DNA of 12,916 nt from the NCBI GenBank assembly GCA_959018155.1, contig CAUEKH010000036.1:1-12916 (forward strand). The letters run 5' to 3'. Below, piece after piece: positions 6,609 to 12,859 of this stretch; within the stretch, counting starts at the first letter, position 1, and each line of letters begins with the position of its first letter. The notes under the pieces were generated by a model. It had not been told where the DNA came from, did no database searches, and worked only from the letters and a program-made list of their open reading frames with translations. The translations under genes were made by a program, and so were the position numbers. Source of the stretch: an uncultured Hungatella sp. (GTDB taxonomy: Bacteria; Bacillota; Clostridia; Lachnospirales; Lachnospiraceae).

Positions 6609-6827
6609 GTGGATAAAAATGGAAAAGAGAGTTACATAGCAGGGCTGAAGAGATATAAGAGCCAGGGGATTCCAATTATAATAGATGGGAAAGAGTGCCC
6701 GGAACAGGAGTGGGAGCAGATATTTGAACTGAAAGAAAATAAATTTTTTTATATGGCTGATTATATTTCCGATGAAGAGACCGGAAAGCTGCGGGAAATC
6801 CATTTTGACAGGGTTTACCACACATAG
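6609..6827 (+). CDS. Small conserved-looking protein of unknown function, third gene of kinase operon
   Basis: I do not recognise this 72-residue protein. The GTG at 6609 is chosen as start because GGAGG (6598-6602) lies six bases before it. An in-frame ATG at 6546 would add 21 residues (two Cys, many Arg) but lies within the inverted repeat and has a poorer ribosome site. Visible features are an amphipathic N-terminal helix (about residues 8-20), an IPIIIDGKECPEQEW segment (21-35) and an acidic/aromatic C-terminal half with FFYMADYISDEE (46-57). There is no signal peptide or membrane segment, so it is likely cytosolic. It starts 76 bases after the second P-loop gene, with no promoter or terminator seen between, and probably belongs to the same transcript. 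A role as substrate or accessory of the kinase is only a guess from position. Confidence 0.7.
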   Translation: MDKNGKESYIAGLKRYKSQGIPIIIDGKECPEQEWEQIFELKENKFFYMADYISDEETGKLREIHFDRVYHT

Positions 6828-6837
6828 ATTGAAAAGG

Positions 6838-6891
6838 GGCGCATAGACTGGATACCATCTTCAGCCATCAGCCAAACCAGCACCATGCGCC
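6838..6891. repeat. Inverted repeat after the kinase operon
   Basis: GGCGCAT (6838-6844) and ATGCGCC (6885-6891) are exact complements, with a possible inner pair CTGG (6848-6851) and CCAG (6877-6880). No U tract follows, so termination is not convincing. It lies in the 131-base gap before the predicted promoter region of the GH18 gene. No known riboswitch was recognised. Confidence 0.25.
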
Positions 6892-6961
6892 AGGGCGGGA
6901 TTTTGGGGAAAACAGACAATTGAGAACGTAAAGAATTTGTAAGGTAAATCACAAAGAGGTG

Positions 6962-6970
6962 TGGTATAAT
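6962..6970 (+). promoter_or_regulatory. Extended -10 promoter for the GH18 gene
   Basis: TGGTATAAT at 6962-6970 is a perfect TGnTATAAT extended -10. The -35 region at the 17-base distance is poor (AGGTAA at 6942-6947), which is common for extended -10 promoters. Transcription would start near 6977, leaving a leader of about 87 bases before the ATG at 7064. Confidence 0.6.
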
Positions 6971-7063
6971 GTGAACAGTTGGCGAGGTCTTTTCGAGCTG
7001 TCAAATTTTATGGATATTTGTAAACTCAGAATGCAGGATGAAAAACAGGAGGTATGGAGACAA

Positions 7064-8728
7064 ATGAAGAGGAGAGCGGTGCCGTTTCTGGTGGCACTCG
7101 GACTAATTGTACTTGTAATCATTGGCTTTTTGGGAGTCCGGCTGATTGATAGATACACTCCCTCGAAGGAGCCGGCTGATATTGAGAAGCTGCTTGGGGT
7201 CAGCGGGGATGAGGTGGCCATTTTTCTGAATGAAGAGCAGCAGGAGGCCAAGGGGATCTATCTGGAAAACCAGACGTATCTTCCGCTTGAATGGGTCAAT
7301 GAAAAACTGAATGAGCGTTTTTACTGGAATAATAATGAAAAACTGCTGGTTTATACACTTCCGGAATCCATTGTCTATGCAGACCACACGACGAAGGGAA
7401 GCACGGGAAAACCGTTAATCTGGGTCAATGACGAAGGCGTGTTCCTCTCACTTGGGCTGATTGCCAATTATACGGATATCCGCCTGGCTGTCTATGATAC
7501 GGCGGAGAATAAACGTGTTTATGTAAACAATGACTGGTCAGATGAGAAAAAAGCGAATATTGCTTCTAAAGGAAATGTCAGGGTTAAGGGTGGAATTAAG
7601 AGTCCGGTTATCACCCGGGTGGAAAAGGGCGGTGAGGTGATTATCCTGGATGATACCATGGAAAAATGGGATAAGGTCAGGACACCTGACGGCTACATCG
7701 GTTATGTAGAACGCAGGCGGCTGGGAGAAGTGCGCACGGAGACGCCGGTCAGTACGTTTGAGGCGCCGGTGTATACCAGTATTTCCATGAACGAGCCGGT
7801 CTGTCTGGCCTGGCATCAGGTGACGAGACCGGATGGCAATGCTTCCTTTGATAATCTGATTGCCAACACTGCGGGTGTTAATGTGATCGCGCCGACATGG
7901 TATGAACTGACTGATAACGAGGGCGGATTTAATTCCTTTGCGGATGCAGAATATGTGAAGAAAGCCCACGATATGGGACTTCAGGTGTGGGCGCTCATCA
8001 ATAATTTCAGCAGCAACGTCCAGACGGAGGTTCTGATGGCGAAGACTTCTACCAGACAGAAGCTGATTGAGAAGCTGATGGCTGAGGTGGAGAAGTATGA
8101 TTTAGACGGGCTGAATCTCGATTTTGAGGGAATTAAGAAGGAGGCCGGGGTTCATTACGTCCAGTTTATACGGGAACTTTCCGTGGCCTGCCGGAAAAAT
8201 GGGACTGTCCTGTCGGTCGACGATTACGTTCCGACCTCGGGAAATCAGTTCTATAATCGGAAGGAACAGGGAATTGTAGCAGATTATGTCATCGTTATGG
8301 GGTACGATGAGCATTATGCAGGGGGCAGCCCGGGGTCGGTGGCGTCCATCGGGTATGTGGAGGATGGAATTGCCAATACTCTGAGTCAGGTGCCGGCAGA
8401 AAAAGTGATCAATGCGATTCCGCTGTATACACGAATCTGGACGACCGACAGCAACGGAGATGTCACTTCAGAGGCACTTGGTATGGCAAAGGCAAAGAAC
8501 TGGATCGATGAAAATAATGTCGAACTGTACTGGCAGGAAGCGCTTGGACAGTATTATGGGGAGTTAAAGACGGATACGGCAACACAGGAAATCTGGATGG
8601 AGGAAGAACGTTCCATCGGTCTTAAGATGGATTTAATTAAAAAGTACAATCTGGCTGGCGTGGCGTGTTGGAAGCTGGGTTTTGAACCGAAGGAACTGTG
8701 GGAAATCATTCGGTTAGACGGGGAATAA
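7064..8728 (+). CDS. Membrane-anchored GH18 glycosidase with stalk and SH3-like domains
   Basis: This 554-residue enzyme probably acts outside the membrane on peptidoglycan or another N-acetylglucosamine polymer. An uncleaved signal anchor (MKRR, then a hydrophobic stretch at about 6-26) is followed by two segments like the copper-amine-oxidase N-terminal stalk (about 37-155, for example TYLPLEWVNEKL). An SH3-like segment follows at about 168-222 (NVRVKGG to GYVERRRLG), then the GH18 barrel (about 245-550). The barrel contains the signature DGLNLDFE at 348-355, with Glu355 the predicted acid, and ends with the strand AGVACWKLG. ATG 7064 is chosen because AGGAGG (7047-7052) and a basic start to the anchor fit; an in-frame extension to 6959 is ruled out because it runs across the -10 box. 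GH18 proteins of this style (YaaH/SleL and YdhD relatives) work in spore germination or wall turnover. Here LysM domains are absent. Confidence 0.85.
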   Translation: MKRRAVPFLVALGLIVLVIIGFLGVRLIDRYTPSKEPADIEKLLGVSGDEVAIFLNEEQQEAKGIYLENQTYLPLEWVNEKLNERFYWNNNEKLLVYTLPESIVYADHTTKGSTGKPLIWVNDEGVFLSLGLIANYTDIRLAVYDTAENKRVYVNNDWSDEKKANIASKGNVRVKGGIKSPVITRVEKGGEVIILDDTMEKWDKVRTPDGYIGYVERRRLGEVRTETPVSTFEAPVYTSISMNEPVCLAWHQVTRPDGNASFDNLIANTAGVNVIAPTWYELTDNEGGFNSFADAEYVKKAHDMGLQVWALINNFSSNVQTEVLMAKTSTRQKLIEKLMAEVEKYDLDGLNLDFEGIKKEAGVHYVQFIRELSVACRKNGTVLSVDDYVPTSGNQFYNRKEQGIVADYVIVMGYDEHYAGGSPGSVASIGYVEDGIANTLSQVPAEKVINAIPLYTRIWTTDSNGDVTSEALGMAKAKNWIDENNVELYWQEALGQYYGELKTDTATQEIWMEEERSIGLKMDLIKKYNLAGVACWKLGFEPKELWEIIRLDGE

Positions 8729-8758
8729 TACATCGAAAAAGACAGAGAGGTCATGGGA

Positions 8759-10228
8759 ATGAAAAAGAGGATTTTACTGTATGCAGTTCTGGCAGTCACT
8801 GCAATTACGGGCTGTTTCGCAGCGGGCTGCTCTTTAAAAAGGCCGGCATCAGAAAGCGTGACGGAGACAGAAACGACGACAGAGTCGGAGCCTGAGACAG
8901 AGACTACTGAGGAGGAGACAACGGAAAGTGTGACGGAACCGACCACGATTTCGGAATTTCCGGAGACTTCGGCGGAGACGGAAGCAGAGCCGCCCATACC
9001 GGAGGAGATAAATGGCTGTCAGATTTTAATTGCATCGGATATCCACTACCTGTCGAGAAGTCTGACAGATTTCGGAGAAGGCTTTACCTTCCATGTTGAA
9101 CACGGAGATGGGAAGCTTGTGAACTACATATGGGAAATTACGGACGCATTTATAGAAGAAGTGATTGAGGAAAAACCGGATCTTCTCGTGCTGTCCGGGG
9201 ACTTGACGTTGAATGGGGAGAAGCAGAGCCATCTGGAATTTGCTCAGAAACTGGCGGAGATTGAGGACGCGGGAATTCCGGTTATCGTAATACCTGGAAA
9301 TCACGATATCAACAATGCGCTTGCGGCCCAGTTTGCCGGGGCCAAGGCTCTCGGCACTGAGCCTGTCACACCGGAAGAATTTGCCGAGATTTATCGGGAT
9401 TACGGGTATGACGAAGCAGTCAGCCGTGATTCTGCCTCTCTCAGTTATATTTACCAGATTGATGATTATAACCGGGCGCTGATGCTGGATACGTGCCAGT
9501 ATGAGCCGTACAACCAGGTGGGCGGAATGGTCAGGGACGATACGTATGACTGGATTGAGGAGCAGATGGAGGACGCCTGGGAACTGGGGATGAATGTGAT
9601 TCCCATAGGCCACCACAACCTCCTGGATGAGAGTGAGGTGTATGTGGAGGACTGTACAATTGAACACAGTGAGCAGCTGATTGATCAGATGGACAGCTGG
9701 GATGTCTCCCTGTTTTTAAGCGGCCATTTACACGTCCAGCATTTTATGAGGGAAGATGAGGATTATGGGATCTATGAGATTGTGACGAGTTCTCTCGCTA
9801 CACCTCCGTGCCAGTACGGGGTTCTGCGTTACGGCGATGACGGGAGTTTCCGGTACCACACGAAAGCGCTTGATATGGAAACCTGGGCGGAGGAACAGGG
9901 GAGTGAGGACAAGAATCTTCTGAATTTTGAGGAGTATTCAAAAGCATTTTTGAAAAATGTATTTTATAACCAGGCGCAGGATGAGTTTGCCCGGATGGAA
10001 AATTTCAGCGGACTGACGAAACGGCAGCTTGAGCAGATGGCAAACGTCTATGCGGAACTGAATGCCGCGTGCTACGCGGGAAAAGTGGTGGAAGTCCGGG
10101 ACAAAGAGACTCAGAAGAACGGATATAAGCTGTGGGAGGAAAACGGATATCCCAGTATTTTGAGCCAGTATCTGGAATCCATTGTAAGAGATGGGACGAT
10201 TGACTATAATTCTCTCGAATCAGAGTAA
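8759..10228 (+). CDS. Metallophosphoesterase lipoprotein
   Basis: This is a 489-residue exported calcineurin-like phosphoesterase. The signal peptide MKKRILLYAVLAVTAITGCF leads to two possible lipobox cysteines, Cys19 (ITGC) and Cys24 (AAGC). A low-complexity linker of Thr, Glu and Ser (about 30-80) then spaces the enzyme from the membrane. All metallophosphatase motifs are present: DIH (Asp94, His96), GD (Asp148), GNHD (180-183), GHH (284-286) and GHLH (322-325), so it should be an active two-metal enzyme. A roughly 110-residue helical C-terminal tail is specific to this protein. ATG 8759 is preferred over ATG 8753 because AGAGAGG (8744-8750) is eight bases from it but only two from the other. 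It follows the GH18 stop by 30 bases and is probably co-transcribed. The substrate is unknown; teichoic-acid, nucleotide or lipid-linked phosphate are possible for a surface enzyme. Confidence 0.88.
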   Translation: MKKRILLYAVLAVTAITGCFAAGCSLKRPASESVTETETTTESEPETETTEEETTESVTEPTTISEFPETSAETEAEPPIPEEINGCQILIASDIHYLSRSLTDFGEGFTFHVEHGDGKLVNYIWEITDAFIEEVIEEKPDLLVLSGDLTLNGEKQSHLEFAQKLAEIEDAGIPVIVIPGNHDINNALAAQFAGAKALGTEPVTPEEFAEIYRDYGYDEAVSRDSASLSYIYQIDDYNRALMLDTCQYEPYNQVGGMVRDDTYDWIEEQMEDAWELGMNVIPIGHHNLLDESEVYVEDCTIEHSEQLIDQMDSWDVSLFLSGHLHVQHFMREDEDYGIYEIVTSSLATPPCQYGVLRYGDDGSFRYHTKALDMETWAEEQGSEDKNLLNFEEYSKAFLKNVFYNQAQDEFARMENFSGLTKRQLEQMANVYAELNAACYAGKVVEVRDKETQKNGYKLWEENGYPSILSQYLESIVRDGTIDYNSLESE

Positions 10229-10234
10229 AGGCAG

Positions 10235-10263
10235 TTCTTTTTTGATTTGCCGTCCGATATAAT
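10235..10263 (+). promoter_or_regulatory. Possible promoter upstream of cwlD
   Basis: A perfect TATAAT at 10258-10263 lies in the 64-base gap before the amidase gene. The hexamer 17 bases upstream (TTCTTT, 10235-10240) is a weak -35. It could give the amidase its own transcription besides read-through from the lipoprotein gene. No sporulation-sigma signature was recognised. Confidence 0.4.
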
Positions 10264-10292
10264 TCAGTAAGGATTAAAAATGGGCGGGCAAA

Positions 10293-10988
10293 GTGAAGAA
10301 ACTGAAAATAGAGCCATTTATGGCGGCGCTGCTTCTTGTCATGGTCTATATCGTCTCTGGTCAGGCCGGGAAAATGACGGCCGGCCTGAGCGTGAAGGCA
10401 GGAAAGGAACAGCCGGTTGTAGTTCTGGATGCCGGACACGGCGGCTCGGATCCTGGAAAAATCGGTGTAGATGGAAGTCTGGAAAAGGATATCAACTTAA
10501 AAGTAGTTGAGAAGTTAAAAAAATATCTGGAAGCCTCAGATGTCCGGGTTGTCTTAACCCGCGACAGTGACAACGGCCTCTATACCGAAAAGGACAGCAA
10601 AAAGAAGATGGCCGACATGAACCGCCGCTGTGAGATTATCAATGAGACGAACCCGGCGCTGACGGTCAGCATCCACCAGAACAGTTACCATCAGGAGGAG
10701 ATTTCCGGCGGTCAGGTATTTTACTACAAAGGCTCGGATAAGGGGAAAAAGCTGGCGGAGATACTCCAGAAGCGTTTTGACTTCGTGCTTGGAGCGAAAA
10801 ACAGGAGGCTGGCAAAGGCCAATGACAACTATTTTCTGCTGCTGCATGTGAAGACGCCGATTGTGATTGTGGAGTGCGGGTTCCTGTCGAACTGGAATGA
10901 GGCGGCGATGCTGAATTCTGAGGAATATCAGGATCGGCTGGCGTGGACGATTCATATGGGGATTATGGAGTATTTGAATCAGAGGTAA
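10293..10988 (+). CDS. cwlD: N-acetylmuramoyl-L-alanine amidase, CwlD-like
   Basis: This 231-residue zinc amidase (Amidase_3) cuts the bond between N-acetylmuramic acid and L-alanine. The Zn ligands are His49 (DAGHGG), Glu64 (LEKDINL) and His128 (SIHQN); the catalytic Glu194 lies in VECGFLSN. A hydrophobic stretch at about residues 9-23 should export or anchor it. Length and layout (single domain, no LysM or SPOR) match Bacillus CwlD (about 237 residues), which removes peptides from spore cortex strands so that muramic-delta-lactam can be made. The gene symbol rests on that resemblance; another small Amidase_3 protein is possible. The start GTG 10293 is the only in-frame choice upstream of the export segment, with GGCGGG four bases away. 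An out-of-frame ATG at 10280 has a better-spaced AAGGA and could interfere. The TAA stop overlaps a tandem-repeat array. Confidence 0.85.
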   Translation: MKKLKIEPFMAALLLVMVYIVSGQAGKMTAGLSVKAGKEQPVVVLDAGHGGSDPGKIGVDGSLEKDINLKVVEKLKKYLEASDVRVVLTRDSDNGLYTEKDSKKKMADMNRRCEIINETNPALTVSIHQNSYHQEEISGGQVFYYKGSDKGKKLAEILQKRFDFVLGAKNRRLAKANDNYFLLLHVKTPIVIVECGFLSNWNEAAMLNSEEYQDRLAWTIHMGIMEYLNQR

Positions 10989-11043
10989 CGGGGATACACA
11001 AATAACGGGGATACATAAATAACGGGGATACATAAATAACGGG
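10987..11043. repeat. 17-bp tandem repeat at the cwlD stop codon
   Basis: Three full copies of AACGGGGATACATAAAT lie at 10987-11003 (one C/T difference), 11004-11020 and 11021-11037, followed by a partial copy (AACGGG, 11038-11043). The array begins within the cwlD TAA codon. Because 17 is not a multiple of three, it cannot be a coding repeat. The near identity of copies suggests recent slippage. Confidence 0.9.
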
Positions 11044-11092
11044 CTGCCTGGCTGATTTGTGGCTGGCAATGGTAATGGAAGTGGTAATAGCA

Positions 11093-11117
11093 AGGCGGGG
11101 AGTCTGACTCCCCGCCT
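11093..11117. terminator. Strong hairpin between convergent cwlD and the small minus-strand gene
   Basis: A perfect 11-bp GC-rich stem (AGGCGGGGAGT at 11093-11103 with 11107-11117) has a 3-base loop. It lies between the 3' ends of two convergent genes, 22 bases past the minus-strand stop and about 100 bases past the cwlD stop. Neither side has a real U run, so it may work with Rho, as a 3'-end protector, or as a weak bidirectional terminator. Confidence 0.6.
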
Positions 11118-11139
11118 GCTCAATAAAACTGATTTCCTG

Positions 11140-11346
11140 TTATGAGTGATCCCCGGTTTTATAATCACTTCTGGCCCAGTTGGGTGCATTGATTGGGCCT
11201 GCTTTTGCATTTCCATTTTTTGCGGCGCCCTGAATTTCCGGAACCGGGGGCTGATCATTTTTCTGCCGGTTCATTTTGTGATGGTTCTCGGTTCCGTGAT
11301 TGTCAGCATCATAAGGACTCGGTCTTCTCATTCCTGCTTTTGCCAT
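11140..11346 (-). CDS. Small disordered hydrophilic protein of unknown function
   Basis: This is a 68-residue minus-strand gene. Its reality is supported by an excellent ribosome site: AGGAGGT lies seven bases before ATG 11346. The protein starts MAKAGMRRPSP and is rich in Asn, Lys, Pro, Ala, Gly and His (His17, 22, 23 and 67). It has a PPVPEIQGAAKNGNAKAGPI segment at 33-52 and a single Trp57. It contains no Cys, Leu or Phe, so it has no hydrophobic core, membrane segment or signal peptide and is probably disordered. Such composition is seen in spore-core and nucleic-acid-associated small proteins, and the neighbouring amidase is sporulation-type, so a spore-associated role is a reasonable guess but not shown. 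It does not carry a recognisable alpha/beta-type SASP motif. It converges on cwlD and is closed by the hairpin at 11093-11117. Confidence 0.7.
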   Translation of the reverse strand: MAKAGMRRPSPYDADNHGTENHHKMNRQKNDQPPVPEIQGAAKNGNAKAGPINAPNWARSDYKTGDHS

Positions 11347-11446
11347 GATTACACCTCCTGTCAGCAGTAGTCTCTGTATTTTTGGAGGAAAATATGCGGG
11401 AAGCTTCTGATGAGCGGGGAGAAATTTACATAAGCGGGGGATTTAC

Positions 11447-12655
11447 ATGTCAGAGATAACAGCAGATCAGATAAGAAATTTCAGACTGCATTCCCATCAT
11501 CTGGATGCGGTTTACCGGAAATCAGATATCACCACCATTGCCGGAGCGTGCGGGCTTCAGAATTCACCGCCGGGCGCATGGGAGACTTCCCTGTATCATC
11601 GAATCCCGGATTTGAGTCCCAGGGAGATGGAAAGTCTGCTGTACCGGGAAAAGTCACTTTTGCAGGCATGGAGTTTCCGGGGGGCGCCGGTTGTATTTCC
11701 GGAATCGGAGAGCCATGTGTTCCTCTCTGCGCTGATTCCGGAGGAGGGGGAACCGTGGATTTATACCCGCGGGATTACGCTGGCCCTCGATTTTCTGCAG
11801 ATGGACTTTGGGGAACTGCTGGAGATGATGATACAGGTGATTCCGAAACTGAATGAAACGGTGATTGTCAGTAAAAGCACATTGGATCAGACTCTTGCTG
11901 AATGGATGATACCACTTCTGCCTGCGGGAAAACGTGATTTGTGGAATCAGCCTTCTATGTACGGAAGCCCGGATAAGCAGACGGTGGGAGGCGCGGTTAT
12001 CTCCTTTCTGCTTCGGCCGTGTTCCTTCCTGGGGTTCGTTGTATTTGGGGAGAGGGAGGGAATCAGTCCTTCGTTTACTTCTTATAAGAGGTGGACAGGC
12101 CATTTCTGTGCGGAAGAAGGAAGTACGGTGAAAGAAAACTTGGCGGGAGAAGCTGCGGAAAAGAAGCTGGTGCGGAAATTTCTGCACTGTTATGGACCTG
12201 CGGCCGTGGATTCATTTGTGGACTGGCTGGGGTGTTCCGGAAAGCAGGGGAGGCGTATCTGGAAGAGTGTGGCGGATGAGATGGAACCTGTTTCGGCGAT
12301 GGGGAAGAAGGCGTATATTTTATCTGCCGACAGGGAACGGCTTTTGTCGCCGGAACCGGTTTCCAGGGAATTGCTGCTTCTTGGCGGGCATGACCCGTAT
12401 CTCGACCAGCGTGACAGGCTGATTCTCCAGCCGGATAAGTCCCGCCATAAAGAAATCTGGAAAACGGTGGCGAATCCGGGGGCTGTTGTGTACCGCGGAG
12501 AAGTGGCTGGCGTCTGGAACGCGAAAAAGAAAGGAAAAGGGCTGGAAATTAAAATGAATCTCTGGGATTCCCGCTGTGATAAGAAGAAGCTTACGGAACT
12601 TGTGGAGGCGTATGCGGGGTTCAGGCAGCAGGAACTGATTAAAATTGATATGTGA
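11447..12655 (+). CDS. Winged-helix protein of the AlkZ/YcaQ (HTH_42) superfamily
   Basis: This 402-residue cytosolic protein has the length and conserved blocks of the HTH_42 (DUF1006) superfamily, which includes the interstrand-crosslink DNA glycosylases AlkZ and YcaQ. Recognisable blocks are CGLQNSPPGAW (35-45), LLQAWSFRGAPVVFP (71-85), EPWIYTRGI (101-109) and, near the C-terminus, LLLLGGHDPYLDQRDR (315-330) and AVVYRGEVAGVWN (354-366). In AlkZ and YcaQ the catalytic motif is Gln-x-Gln or Gln-x-Asp; the equivalent here appears to be Gln38-Asn-Ser40, so glycosylase activity cannot be assumed. The protein may bind DNA or act on a different lesion. GGGGGA about seven bases before ATG 11447 supports the start. 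It is a single-gene unit on the plus strand, starting 100 bases from the divergent small gene, and its stop is followed at once by a degenerate tandem repeat. Confidence 0.8.
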   Translation: MSEITADQIRNFRLHSHHLDAVYRKSDITTIAGACGLQNSPPGAWETSLYHRIPDLSPREMESLLYREKSLLQAWSFRGAPVVFPESESHVFLSALIPEEGEPWIYTRGITLALDFLQMDFGELLEMMIQVIPKLNETVIVSKSTLDQTLAEWMIPLLPAGKRDLWNQPSMYGSPDKQTVGGAVISFLLRPCSFLGFVVFGEREGISPSFTSYKRWTGHFCAEEGSTVKENLAGEAAEKKLVRKFLHCYGPAAVDSFVDWLGCSGKQGRRIWKSVADEMEPVSAMGKKAYILSADRERLLSPEPVSRELLLLGGHDPYLDQRDRLILQPDKSRHKEIWKTVANPGAVVYRGEVAGVWNAKKKGKGLEIKMNLWDSRCDKKKLTELVEAYAGFRQQELIKIDM

Positions 12656-12728
12656 TAGAAAGTGGGAAATATAATAGAAAGCAGAAATATATTAGAAATC
12701 AGAAGCATACCAGAGATCAGAAACATCA
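12656..12728. repeat. Degenerate 18-bp tandem repeat after the HTH_42 gene
   Basis: Four imperfect units follow the stop codon directly: 12656-12674 (19 bases), 12675-12692, 12693-12710 and 12711-12728. The theme is TAGAAATCAGAAACATA. The last three units are in phase with the upstream gene; translated past its stops they would give six-residue units of the type IESRNI, LEIRSI, PEIRNI. Two stop codons (TGA TAG) separate them from the gene. Confidence 0.75.
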
Positions 12729-12763
12729 GTAAGCAAGATACGCCGATGATACCATGAAACAAA

Positions 12764-12802
12764 GGACAGCCACACTGGTAAATGATACCTGTATGGCTGC
12801 CC
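12764..12802. terminator. Hairpin between the HTH_42 gene and the minus-strand gene at the right edge
   Basis: Arms 12764-12780 and 12786-12802 pair at 14 of 17 positions around a 5-base loop (AATGA). T-rich but interrupted tracts follow on both strands (CTTTAATGATTTTT on plus, CTTTGTTTC on minus). It is a likely bidirectional terminator for convergent genes. I see nothing else between 12729 and 12859. Confidence 0.65.
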
Positions 12803-12859
12803 CATGCTTTAATGATTTTTATATTTATTGTATCTGTTAAAGGAAGACAGGTGAAAAGC

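Noticed and set aside
8554..8997. Open frame antisense to the lipoprotein's Thr/Glu linker (Ser/Val-rich protein)
   Set aside because: The low complexity simply mirrors the Thr/Glu codons of the real linker; no initiation signal.
9026..9667. 213-codon open frame antisense to the metallophosphoesterase
   Set aside because: The plus strand carries the complete set of catalytic motifs; the antisense frame has no recognisable motif or ribosome site.
10987..11043. CRISPR array
   Set aside because: The repeats are directly abutting with no spacers and only 17 bases long, so this is a simple tandem repeat.
10554..11258. Long minus-strand open frame across cwlD and the intergenic repeats
   Set aside because: It runs through the repeats, the hairpin and the amidase gene in antisense, and conflicts with the well-initiated 68-residue gene.
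12190..12762. 190-codon minus-strand open frame with a hydrophobic start
   Set aside because: The hydrophobic stretch is the reverse of the 18-bp repeat array and the rest is antisense to the conserved C-terminus of the HTH_42 gene; no ribosome site.
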